64,000 nucleotides of DNA from JBCCQL01 sp039414355 (GTDB taxonomy: Bacteria > Planctomycetota > Planctomycetia > Pirellulales > Lacipirellulaceae), in the NCBI GenBank assembly GCA_039414355.1, contig JBCDJN010000009.1:12512-76511 (forward strand), given 5' to 3'. Each line of letters begins with the position of its first letter. Position 1 is the first letter of the stretch. Below the pieces are notes generated by a model, which was given only the letters and a program-made list of their open reading frames with translations, was not told the DNA's origin and ran no database searches. Below are positions 46,086 to 54,494 of the stretch, piece by piece. Both the position numbers and the translations under genes were made by a program.

Positions 46086-47036
46086 ATGCTAGTTCTGCTT
46101 GAAGCAATCTCGGGCCCGTCCGCGGGGCGGCGTGTCCAGCTGCGCACCGACCAGGTGCTCAAGGTGGGGAGTTCTGGGTGGGCGGACTTCTCAATCCCCG
46201 AAGACGACGCCCTGATCGACGTGCACTTCGAGGTGCACTGCCTGGCCACGGGCTGCACGATCCGCGCGCTCAGCCAGGACGCCCCGACGCAGCTCAACGG
46301 TGAGGCGATCGCGTCCCATCAGGCGTACGACGGCGACGAGCTGACTGCCGGCGGGAGTAAGTTCCGCGTCAGCGTTAAGGGCGGCCCCGCGCGGCCGGCG
46401 GACGAGGAGCCTGAGCAGCCGAGCGAGGAGTCGTCCGACAAGCCCGCCTTGAGCGACACGGCCGCCGCCGCGGCTGCCGCGGGGTTGGTCGGCGTGTGCG
46501 CGTACCTGGAGTTGGGGGACGACATCGGCCCGCTGGCCGAGGCAAGCAACGAAGCCCCCGACGACTTGATTGACAAGCTCGTCGCCGAGAAGAAGCACCA
46601 AGAAGCGATCCGCTTGCGGGCGTACCTGCTGCCCAAACGCGAGGCCGTGTGGTGGGGCTGCTGCTGCCTGCGCGATCATCTCGATGAGCCGCTGCCCGAA
46701 GACCAGGCGGCCGCCGTTGACGCCGCCGCGGAGTGGGTCGAGAACCCCGACGAGACGCGGCGCCGATTCGCCGAGCAGAAAGCCGCCAAGCCGCAGTACT
46801 CGGGGCCCGGCGCCATGCTCGCGCTAGGCGCGTTTTGGAGCGAAGGCAGCTTGGCGCCGGAAGGCTCGCCGGAGGTGAAGCCCGACAGCCGGCTAACGTC
46901 GCAGGGCGTTACGTCGTCGCTGGTCACCGCCGCCTACCTGGGCGACCCGGGCAAGGCGCCCGATCGGCTGGACAACTTCCTGTCGCTGGGCAAAGCCGTG
47001 GCCGAAGGGGGCATCCCGCTGCCCGGCAACGCTTAG
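46086..47036 (+). CDS. FHA-domain protein with DUF6931-like C-terminus
   Basis: 316 residues. Residues 1-100 look like an FHA phosphothreonine-binding fold: 'VLLEAISGPSAGRRVQL', 'VLKVGSSGWADFSIPEDDALIDVHFEV' (cited in part), 'LNGEAI', 'YDGDELTAGGSKFRV'. The canonical GR..S..H pattern is weak: GSS for G-R, and V-H in place of S-x-x-H, so phosphothreonine binding is uncertain. An acidic linker and an Ala-rich stretch follow. The C-terminal half ('LRAYLLPKREAVWWGCCCLRD', 'GPGAMLALGAFWSEGSLAP', 'LTSQGVTSSLVTAAYLGDP') matches the DUF6931 pattern as I recall it. FHA proteins (Fha/TagH) relay Ser/Thr-kinase control in T6SS. Here the partner may be the kinase at 32417. It lies directly behind vgrG. 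Confidence 0.75.
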   Translation: MLVLLEAISGPSAGRRVQLRTDQVLKVGSSGWADFSIPEDDALIDVHFEVHCLATGCTIRALSQDAPTQLNGEAIASHQAYDGDELTAGGSKFRVSVKGGPARPADEEPEQPSEESSDKPALSDTAAAAAAAGLVGVCAYLELGDDIGPLAEASNEAPDDLIDKLVAEKKHQEAIRLRAYLLPKREAVWWGCCCLRDHLDEPLPEDQAAAVDAAAEWVENPDETRRRFAEQKAAKPQYSGPGAMLALGAFWSEGSLAPEGSPEVKPDSRLTSQGVTSSLVTAAYLGDPGKAPDRLDNFLSLGKAVAEGGIPLPGNA

Positions 47037-47057
47037 GCGTCGATGCTCCGCCCCGCC

Positions 47058-47417
47058 CTACTCCTCGTCCTCGGGAGGCGGCTCGGGCTCCGGCGGCGGG
47101 GGTGGTGGCGCCGGGGGCGCCGGGCCGCCGATGAGCACCGTCGGGCAGCCGGGGCCGGTGATCGTGCCGCCGTGGCCCGCCAGGTCGGTGATGCGCGCGG
47201 CCGGCTGACCACAGATCAGCACCGGCGGTGAGCCCGTCGCCACCACACCCGGCGGCCCCGTGCAGACGTTGGTATCCCCAATCCGGGCGGCCATCAGCCC
47301 GCCAATCAGCACCGTCGGAGCGCCCATGTTGATCGGCCCGCCGACGTGCGGATTCGCGGGCCCGTTCCAAGCGGGGCACACAACCATATCGGTGACGCGG
47401 GCGGCCGGGAGTGACAT
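47058..47417 (-). CDS. PAAR-repeat spike-tip protein
   Basis: 119 residues from ATG 47417, giving the family start 'MSLPAARVTDM'. It contains 'AARVTDMVVCPAW', 'GPINMGAPTVLIGGLMAARIGDTNVC', 'GSPPVLICGQPAARITDLAGHGGTI' and 'GPGCPTVLIGG' (cited in parts), the repeated 'P.VliGG..AARi.D' and paired Cys/His of zinc-binding PAAR proteins. A Pro/Glu tail of about 25 residues ends it. PAAR sharpens the VgrG spike and can carry effectors; no toxin domain is attached here. It converges on the FHA gene (21 bp) and diverges from the giant protein at 47703. The open frame continues upstream to 47606, but the conserved start excludes that extension. Confidence 0.93.
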   Translation of the reverse strand: MSLPAARVTDMVVCPAWNGPANPHVGGPINMGAPTVLIGGLMAARIGDTNVCTGPPGVVATGSPPVLICGQPAARITDLAGHGGTITGPGCPTVLIGGPAPPAPPPPPPEPEPPPEDEE

Positions 47418-47702
47418 AACGCTCTGTGACTGCGTGTTTGGTAAAGGGGTGTGTGAGAGACCGCTGCGAAAGAACTTACCAGCGCTGTCAAGCGATGGCG
47501 TGCGTGGCGCGACGCAAGACTTCCTGTAGCTTCTTCGAGCTAGGGATGATCCGTGGGCGGCGAAAAGCACAACAAACCGCGGAGTCTTCCCTCGCGGCCG
47601 ATTCAATGCTCACAGCACCCGCCGGTAAATTGCTAGAGCGATGGCGACCGCGTATCTTCTTACCGAGCCCAAGCTCCCTTCCTGCAACGAGCTAGTACAC
47701 GC
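47418..47702. other. Divergent gap between PAAR gene and giant pseudo-caspase gene
   Basis: 285 bp without a credible gene. It must contain both promoters. No regular repeat, hairpin with T-tract or clear -35/-10 pair is visible. Confidence 0.4.
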
Positions 47703-50700
47703 GTGAGCCGCAGCCGTTCCGCCGCCGACCGTCAAGACGGACCGCTCCTGGAGACTTGGCGGCAGCCCAAGTCGTCGTGGGCTCTGCCAGCGCAGCGGTT
47801 TGTCTTCACCGTCTTGTTGCTGTCTCTGGTAGGCGGGTTGGTCTACCTGATCGTCCCGGGGATTTGGGGCACGCACACGTACTTTTTCAGCATGCCCGCC
47901 AGGGTAGGCGTGAGCACGCTGGCGCCCATCGGCGAGTCGGTCTCGCTGCCGCCAATCGCCTACGTCTACGAAGACTTTGCAGAGTTCGTGCCGCTTGGGC
48001 CTGTGCTTGACCCGATCGAGAAGGCTGCAGACTCGGATAAAGAACCGAAGCGGATCGTGTTCAGCGCGTTCGGCGACAGGTCGTCGGTTGGGCGTCAGTT
48101 CGACTATCTGGAGAAGGCGGACCTTTCAACCAGCGGCGCCCTCATCCTCGCCGTAACCGCTCACGGCTTGGTGACCGATCAGGGCCCGGTGCTGGCGTGC
48201 AGCAGCTACGACCCGGTCGCCAGGCCCGACGAAGTAGTGCCGGTGCGGACCGTCTTGGAGCGACTGGCCAAAGCGAAGTGCAAGACCAAGCTCTTGCTCC
48301 TCGACGCCGGTCGGGCGCCGAGCGTCGCACGGGTTGGCACGGTGGTTGATGGTTTCCCCGATCAGCTCGCCAAGGTCGTTGAAGAAGTCGGAGCGCCTTC
48401 GGTATACGTCCTGACCGCGAACTCGCCCGGCGAGCGTTCGCATGTTTCGCCCGCCCGCAAGCGTTCGGTCTTCGCCGCAGTCACGGCGGCCGGGCTTCGG
48501 GGTCTTGCCGACACGGCGACCGCCTTTGGCAACAACGACGACCGAGTGGATCTGGCAGAGTTGGCCCAGTTTGTGCGGGGCAACGTTGCCGCATGGGTCG
48601 CGAAGACGACCAACAATCGGCACGAGCAGACTCCACAGCTCCTGGGAAAAAGGGCTGGCGACGTTAAGGCCGATCGGCCCCACCTGATCTACTGCAAGAA
48701 GCTGACCCCGCCGAACACCTCGCCAACAGCGGCGCCGACCCCGCCGGAAAGAGGCTTTGCTGTCTTCGCGCTTGAGTATTTGTCTGCCCGGGCCAGTGAG
48801 TTCGGAATCAACAGCGTGTCGAGCGCCGTGGGCGTGGTGAACGACGCGGTTCTGGGCGGCGAGGATCCACCAAGCGCCGGGGATGCCGATGAGGAAGAGG
48901 TCGAGCCAAGCATCGACGCTGGCACGGGGGTGGCGGGACAGGCGCGGGACGCTTACGAGGAGGCGTGGCGGCTCACCGAGAAGCTCGCAGACAGCGATCA
49001 GCCGCCCGCGTCGTACGCCCCCCACCTGTGGCGTCTGCACCTTGACCGCCTCAGATGGCTTGGCCAGCTCCGCGAATCCGGAGACCTTGCGGAAAGAACA
49101 CGCACGAGGATCGCTGACCGGATCGGCGCGATCAGACGTTCCTTGAAGAAGCTCGATGAGAGCGCCGAACCGCCCGATGTGCCGGAGAACGCGGTCGATC
49201 TCGTCCACGCGGCACGACCGACACTGAAGCTCAACCCGCAACGCGCGCCGACTCTCGCCCTGCTAGACAGGATAGCCGACGACAACCCGGATGCCTCATT
49301 CACCGAGGAGCGACAGAAATTCGTCGACTTCTTCCGAGGGTGGTCCGACCCGGAGAACCTTTCCGAGATCGAGGATCTCGAGAAAGCCGCGGCTACTTGG
49401 AACCCCGAGGCGTGGAACGGTAGGGACTGGCCGCAGGCTCGCGCCGCCTTCTACGAGTGGTCCCTCCTGCAAGACTTTGATGGGGCGAAGCCAAACCTCA
49501 GGCTGCTCAAGACGGCGCTGCGGTCGAGGTGGCTTGCCGCCGAGGTTACCGCCGACCCGCTGTGGGGCCAGGGCTGGGCGGCCGCGTTGGTGGCGCGGGC
49601 GGACGACCAGCGGTTGGAGGCTGAGCGGTTGCTGCGGACGCGTGCCGCCTCTGACTGGAAGGAACGCGTCAACAAGAACCTGATCACAGCGAACGAGGGC
49701 TATCGTGCTGCTCAGGAGGGGCTTGAACTGGCACGCAATGCCGAAGGCCTCTACCACACAACAGGAGTTGAGCTGCGAGACTTCCTTCGCTGGACACCCT
49801 TCCGCAACGACCCAGATGCGGTGGGGGTGCGAGACCTGCTGACCTATTGGGGAGAGGTTGGCAACCGACTCGCCCCCGGCGTGGAGCGGGACCTCAAGGC
49901 GCTCAAGCTCGCCGTCAAGAAGCTGGCGGACCAGCGTGCGAGCCTGCTGGCGGAGTTGCGTGGCCAGGCAAGCGTCGCTTCCGACCCGGCTACCGCAAAC
50001 CTCGCGGAGCCCGGCTTGCTGGTTGGATTGGTCGACAGCCCGCTGCTTGGGATCGACGTCCGCGGTGCGCTCGCGGAGCGGATCGCGGCACTCGATCGGC
50101 TCAAGCTGCAAGGCGTCCAGCTTGGGCCGCAACCGGAGGTTCAGCGACGACCCGTGGAAACGACGAATCGGTTGTCCCTAGAGCGGGCTGTGTACGACGC
50201 GGCGATGCCCGATTCGAAATTGCCGGACGCGGCGCCGACGAAAGATCGCGCCGTGCTGATTCAGGAGAGCCTTGACCACGCACGGCGGCTTGGGGAACTG
50301 CCGCAGGCGGTCTCGTCGTCGGTTGTGCGGGCCGGTGATCTGCAAACGCCCGGCAATCGGGAGAAGAACCTGCTGCAGTTGGAGCGTGCGGCCCGGGCGA
50401 TGGCTCTTGTCGACGCCGCAGACTCCGCCGCGGCGGCCACGGCGGACAACGCGCTCGTCGACGCCGTGGCCTGGTTGTACGACTCCCGCTGGTACGACCT
50501 GCTGGAAGCCCACCGCCGCCGGCTGCTCCGCCTTCGGCGAGACGCCTCCGAGGCGGAGTCTCGGCGCCTCGCCGCAGCGGCGGACACGGTGCTCACGCTT
50601 GGGGTCCAACTCAACAAACTCAAGCCCAACCAGCCGGCGCCGGTTTCGTCCGCTAGACAGGCGGTTGAGATTTCGGTCGACCAGAAGACCGCTTCGGTTC

Positions 50701-52943
50701 AGCAGGTAAAGTCGGCCACGATCCAGTTGAAGCTGAAGTCGCGGGCTGAGGTTGAAAGCCAGGTCTGGCTAGTCGCCCAGCACGACGAGACCTTGGTCGA
50801 CGTCGAGTGCGCGCTCGCAACGATTCAACGCGAATCCGTGCTCAGCCAAGAACTCGATGCCAAGGGCTTAGACCAGTACCCGTACCGGCCCGACCTCGTG
50901 TCGGATTCGTCGTTCAGCCTGGCCCCGGGCGCCGAGAAGGAGTTCCCGGTGACCATCCTCCTCAAGAAACGCGCGGGCGCCGACACGACCGTCGTGCTCA
51001 AGGCGATCAGCAACACGGGCGGCTACGCACGCGCCGAGGTCGATGTTGCGATGCCCGGCAACCGAGACATCGATCTGCTAGTGTCCGACGGGCGGCAGTC
51101 AATCGTTGCGGATGGCGGGCAAGACTTCACGCTCTACCCCAACCGCCCGCGTAGCTTTGCATTCAACGTGACGAACGACGGCGGCGTGCCGAAGAAGGTG
51201 ATCGCCCGCCTGTACGCTTCGGGCAATGAGACGAGCGGCCCAGTCTTTCAGCCCGGGGCCGTTGACGGCGCCACCGCGGCCGCGCGGCTCGGCAAACTCG
51301 TGGGCGACGAACCCTACTTCGCTCAGAGCGAGGCGATGACCGTTTCGCCTGGCAGCGAAGAGCAACTGGTGTTGGGCGTCGAGAATTGGCGCCCGCCCCC
51401 GCAACCCGGCGCGAAGCAACCCCCGAGCGAAGAGATCGGCAAAGGCGGTCTGGTTATCGCCATCGCTGAGTTCGACGCTGAGCGGACCGAAGGCCTCTCC
51501 TTCTGGCAAGCCGATGGCTACCGCCTGCGTGGGATCAACTTCCGCGTTCGCGAACCACAAGACTATGTCGAGGCGTTCGCGACGTATGACCGCGGCGCCC
51601 AGCAGCTTAGCGTGTTGGTCCGGCACGACGATTCGCGGAGAACGCCGCTCCCGGGTGAGGTAAAGGTGCAGTTGTCGGTGCCTCGGGAATACACAGTCAG
51701 CGGGTCGAAGCTGGATGGCGTCATCAGCCCTGCAAGTCCGGCTTGCACGGTCAAGGCGAGGCTGCGCGACCCAGAGAGATGGCCGACCGATCCCCTGTGG
51801 GCAACGGTGAGAGTCGACGACTACCCGCGTGCATTCATGGTGCCCCTCACACGCCGGCAAGCCAGCTTTGACCGTCGACGATTGACCGACGACGCCACGC
51901 GTGTGGAGATTCTCTCGGTCGACGGCAAGCCGGCGCCGGCGGACCGCCTGCTTGAGATCAAGGCCTTTGAGAAGGACACGATCGACGTGCAGTTGGCCGT
52001 CGATACGAGTCAGGCGTTTTTTCAGTCGCCGGGCGCTAGGGTGCGGGTGGGAATCGACGCGGGCGGGCTTCAGACCTTCGACGGCGACGACCCGGAGGAC
52101 TTCGAGTATGACCGGAGCATCTCCATCTCCGCGATGCCTCCCAGGCAAGGCGGAGGGACGCTCCTGATTGGCGCCGCGGTGAGCGACGTCACTGTGCCGG
52201 TGAGCATCGCCGGCCTCTCGGGAGTCGGCTTCGAGCTGCTCGCGCTCGTTGAAGCAGCCCGCGGCCTCGGCGCTAGCGATTCGTTTGAGCTCGTCATCGA
52301 CGGCGAGGACCCGGAGTTTGGGTCGCCGGAGTACATTGTCCCGCGACCTGCCGGCGAGTTCCCCGCCAGGATCAAGGTGACGGACGCGTCCACCGACGTC
52401 AAAAGAGTGCAGGCCCGCATCGTGACGGACCTCGACCCAGTCACGAAATGGGCAGACGCCTCGCGGGACGGCACGGCATGGAAGGTGGTTCTCAAGACCG
52501 ACGCGCTTGACGGGGGTGAGTACTTCTTGGAGTGGCAGGCGGAGGACACGGTTGGCAACGTGGCGACCAAAAGGGACCGCGATCCCATGCCGTTGGCCCC
52601 AACGGCTGGGCCGACGCCGCAGTCGACCGCAACGACCGAGACCATCAAGAAGCCGCCACCACCGCCGCGGAAAGCCAAGTCCAATCGCGTCTACGGTCGG
52701 CTCAAAGGCCGGGCGAGCTCCTTTGTCTCGCCGTCTGTCAAGCTCGTCGGCGACAAGACGATCGTTGGCCATGTCGACGCTAGCTTGACCTTCAGGTTCC
52801 CCGCCGTGCCGCCGGGCACGTACGAACTTGTGGCGGAGGCGACCGTTAGCAACAAGCCACGCCGGGCGACCCAACCGGTCGAAGTGAGCGACAAGCCGGG
52901 GGATTCGAAGGACCTGGGCCTCGTCGAACTCAAGAAGCTCTAG
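47703..52943 (+). CDS. Giant membrane-anchored protein with inactive caspase-like domain
   Basis: 1746 residues from GTG 47703. One membrane helix (about 33-53, 'FVFTVLLLSLVGGLVYLIV') leaves a short cytoplasmic tail. The caspase-hemoglobinase-like domain (about 110-330) has 'ALILAVTAHGLV' with His154 in place and 'KLLLLDAGRAP', where Gly203 stands where active enzymes have Cys (LLDAC). Its end 'NNDDRVDLAELAQFVRGNV' matches the family's 'DGDG.IsL.EL..yv'. A long helical region follows (340-1000). Several beta-sandwich domains follow at 1000-1580, then 'KPPPPPRKAKS' and a C-terminal carboxypeptidase-regulatory-like sandwich. Without Cys it should be a scaffold or sensor. It is homologous to the protein at 54495, and lies between PAAR and that paralogue. 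Confidence 0.75.
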   Translation: MSRSRSAADRQDGPLLETWRQPKSSWALPAQRFVFTVLLLSLVGGLVYLIVPGIWGTHTYFFSMPARVGVSTLAPIGESVSLPPIAYVYEDFAEFVPLGPVLDPIEKAADSDKEPKRIVFSAFGDRSSVGRQFDYLEKADLSTSGALILAVTAHGLVTDQGPVLACSSYDPVARPDEVVPVRTVLERLAKAKCKTKLLLLDAGRAPSVARVGTVVDGFPDQLAKVVEEVGAPSVYVLTANSPGERSHVSPARKRSVFAAVTAAGLRGLADTATAFGNNDDRVDLAELAQFVRGNVAAWVAKTTNNRHEQTPQLLGKRAGDVKADRPHLIYCKKLTPPNTSPTAAPTPPERGFAVFALEYLSARASEFGINSVSSAVGVVNDAVLGGEDPPSAGDADEEEVEPSIDAGTGVAGQARDAYEEAWRLTEKLADSDQPPASYAPHLWRLHLDRLRWLGQLRESGDLAERTRTRIADRIGAIRRSLKKLDESAEPPDVPENAVDLVHAARPTLKLNPQRAPTLALLDRIADDNPDASFTEERQKFVDFFRGWSDPENLSEIEDLEKAAATWNPEAWNGRDWPQARAAFYEWSLLQDFDGAKPNLRLLKTALRSRWLAAEVTADPLWGQGWAAALVARADDQRLEAERLLRTRAASDWKERVNKNLITANEGYRAAQEGLELARNAEGLYHTTGVELRDFLRWTPFRNDPDAVGVRDLLTYWGEVGNRLAPGVERDLKALKLAVKKLADQRASLLAELRGQASVASDPATANLAEPGLLVGLVDSPLLGIDVRGALAERIAALDRLKLQGVQLGPQPEVQRRPVETTNRLSLERAVYDAAMPDSKLPDAAPTKDRAVLIQESLDHARRLGELPQAVSSSVVRAGDLQTPGNREKNLLQLERAARAMALVDAADSAAAATADNALVDAVAWLYDSRWYDLLEAHRRRLLRLRRDASEAESRRLAAAADTVLTLGVQLNKLKPNQPAPVSSARQAVEISVDQKTASVQQVKSATIQLKLKSRAEVESQVWLVAQHDETLVDVECALATIQRESVLSQELDAKGLDQYPYRPDLVSDSSFSLAPGAEKEFPVTILLKKRAGADTTVVLKAISNTGGYARAEVDVAMPGNRDIDLLVSDGRQSIVADGGQDFTLYPNRPRSFAFNVTNDGGVPKKVIARLYASGNETSGPVFQPGAVDGATAAARLGKLVGDEPYFAQSEAMTVSPGSEEQLVLGVENWRPPPQPGAKQPPSEEIGKGGLVIAIAEFDAERTEGLSFWQADGYRLRGINFRVREPQDYVEAFATYDRGAQQLSVLVRHDDSRRTPLPGEVKVQLSVPREYTVSGSKLDGVISPASPACTVKARLRDPERWPTDPLWATVRVDDYPRAFMVPLTRRQASFDRRRLTDDATRVEILSVDGKPAPADRLLEIKAFEKDTIDVQLAVDTSQAFFQSPGARVRVGIDAGGLQTFDGDDPEDFEYDRSISISAMPPRQGGGTLLIGAAVSDVTVPVSIAGLSGVGFELLALVEAARGLGASDSFELVIDGEDPEFGSPEYIVPRPAGEFPARIKVTDASTDVKRVQARIVTDLDPVTKWADASRDGTAWKVVLKTDALDGGEYFLEWQAEDTVGNVATKRDRDPMPLAPTAGPTPQSTATTETIKKPPPPPRKAKSNRVYGRLKGRASSFVSPSVKLVGDKTIVGHVDASLTFRFPAVPPGTYELVAEATVSNKPRRATQPVEVSDKPGDSKDLGLVELKKL

Positions 52944-52989
52944 CGAGGGCGGCCTGCTCGGCCTGCCGTTCTGATCGCTGCTAGCCGTG

Positions 52990-53008
52990 CTGCCGGCGCC
53001 ACCGGCAG
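52990..53008 (+). terminator. Hairpin after the first giant gene, weak terminator candidate
   Basis: CTGCCGG and CCGGCAG form a perfect 7-bp stem with a 5-base loop, 46 bp after the stop. Only a poor T-run (TTATTT) follows, so termination is uncertain. Confidence 0.35.
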
Positions 53009-53135
53009 AATCCGGTTATTTGCTAATTCCGCGCTATCCGGATCGCCGATAACGATTCGGCACGAGAGTACGGCCCGGCGTAGCCGGTGTAGCCGTCACG
53101 CGCCTCCCGACCAGAACGCCGAGACGGGATTTACG

Positions 53136-54203
53136 ATGCCGATAGAGCCGTGTGTCAAAGACTTGGAAGGTCTTGTTCCGGTTGACGTGCGTTCGCGCGG
53201 CTCCCGGGCCGGGCGCCGCTCGGGTCACGCGGGCGCCACTCGCCTGGTCGCGGCAACGCTGGCGCTTGCGGTGCTCTCGGGCTGCGCCTCAACGCCGCCG
53301 GTGCCGCCCGCTCCTGCCGGCCCGGACCTGGCGTCTGCCATCGAGGCGGCTTCGAAGGCGGACACCGCGATCGTGGCGTTCGACGCACCGCAGCCTTGCT
53401 GCCCTAAGCAGACGCTGCCGCAGTTCCTGGGAATCACCGGCGCCTGCGACGCGATCCTGGGTGTCGCCAATAACATCCGAAACCGACTCGGCCTGCTGTT
53501 CCCGGGTCTGGAAGCCAAGCCGCCCGTCCTGGCCATCACCGACCCGGCCAACCTGGCCGAGGGCGCACCGCCGGCGGTCAAGACCGCCGCTGAAGTCAAA
53601 GCGCAGGAGGATCAGGCGGCTCAGAAGATCAAGGCTCTGCGTTACCTGGCGACAATCGGCTGCGGCGGCTGCTACGAGAACGTGGAAGAGGCGTTCCTGG
53701 CGGCCCTGACCGACTGCACCGAGGAGGTACGGTACGAGGCGGTCCTAGCTATCCGTGAAACCACGGGCAAGGAGTGCTGCTTCTGTTCGCACGGCGCGTG
53801 CTGCTCGGAGAAGATCCAAAAGAAGCTCCGCGAGCTGGCGTACGACCTGAAGGGCCCCTGCTGCCCCACGGAGCCCTCCGCCCGGGTCCGCCGGCAGGCG
53901 AGGCTTGCTCTGCAGGCGTGCGGCCCGGCGACCGTTGTTGAGGAGCCCGAGGTCGAGCCGGAGCCGGAGGTCGCGCCCGAGCCCGAGCTGATCGAGGCGC
54001 CCGGCGACGGCGGAAGCGCCGATGCCGCCGACGACGAGACCGGTGAGGGCGACGAAGACGCCGATGAGGACTCGCAGTCGCTCCCCGAGCCGCCGTCCGC
54101 GGGCGGGTCGGGTGGCGCCGCCCCGCGCACTGCTTCCCGCGACATGCCGCTGACGATCCCGCCGCCCGCCCCCAAGCGGTTGCCGGCGGTCTACCAGCGG
54201 TGA
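53136..54203 (+). CDS. Cys-rich lipoprotein with HEAT-like repeats
   Basis: 355 residues. A basic leader and hydrophobic stretch end in a lipobox 'LAVLSGC' with Cys50. The n-region is long, so a downstream GTG may be the real start. The mature part holds Cys pairs ('QPCCPKQ', 'IGCGGCYEN', 'KECCFCSHGACCSEK', 'GPCCPTE') interleaved with HEAT-like helices ('ALRYLATIG', 'EEVRYEAVLAIRETTG', 'ARVRRQARLALQACG'). The C-terminal 95 residues are acidic and Pro-rich. The Cys pairs suggest disulfides or metal sites in the periplasm. It lies between the two giant paralogues on the same strand. It does not resemble TssJ, yet it is the only lipoprotein I can identify in the cluster. Confidence 0.75.
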   Translation: MPIEPCVKDLEGLVPVDVRSRGSRAGRRSGHAGATRLVAATLALAVLSGCASTPPVPPAPAGPDLASAIEAASKADTAIVAFDAPQPCCPKQTLPQFLGITGACDAILGVANNIRNRLGLLFPGLEAKPPVLAITDPANLAEGAPPAVKTAAEVKAQEDQAAQKIKALRYLATIGCGGCYENVEEAFLAALTDCTEEVRYEAVLAIRETTGKECCFCSHGACCSEKIQKKLRELAYDLKGPCCPTEPSARVRRQARLALQACGPATVVEEPEVEPEPEVAPEPELIEAPGDGGSADAADDETGEGDEDADEDSQSLPEPPSAGGSGGAAPRTASRDMPLTIPPPAPKRLPAVYQR

Positions 54204-54494
54204 TTCTGGCGTCCGCCTGAGCACCGCCGGTCTCGTTAGGTTTCTCGACGCCCGAATCGTCGCCCAGCGTTCGCAACGATGTCTCGGCGGCGCGAACCGC
54301 GTGTTGGGCTTCGCCGGGCCCTCGGCCGTTCGCCAACGGATGACTCGCTTCTTGCGGCGATTTACTCCATTGCTGGCGGGCGCGGGCGGCCTGTTCTATG
54401 ATCGGCCCGAGCGCCAACCGCTCGCCGAGGCCTCGCTTTGTTGTCGCGGGCGCCGGGGTGGTTGGCGGTTCCTTCTGCGCAAGGGCCATACCGC
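54204..54494. other. Gap before the vWA giant gene
   Basis: 291 bp. The open frame of the next gene reaches back to TTG 54438, but the preferred ATG is 54495. Nothing else coding or structured is seen. Confidence 0.4.
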
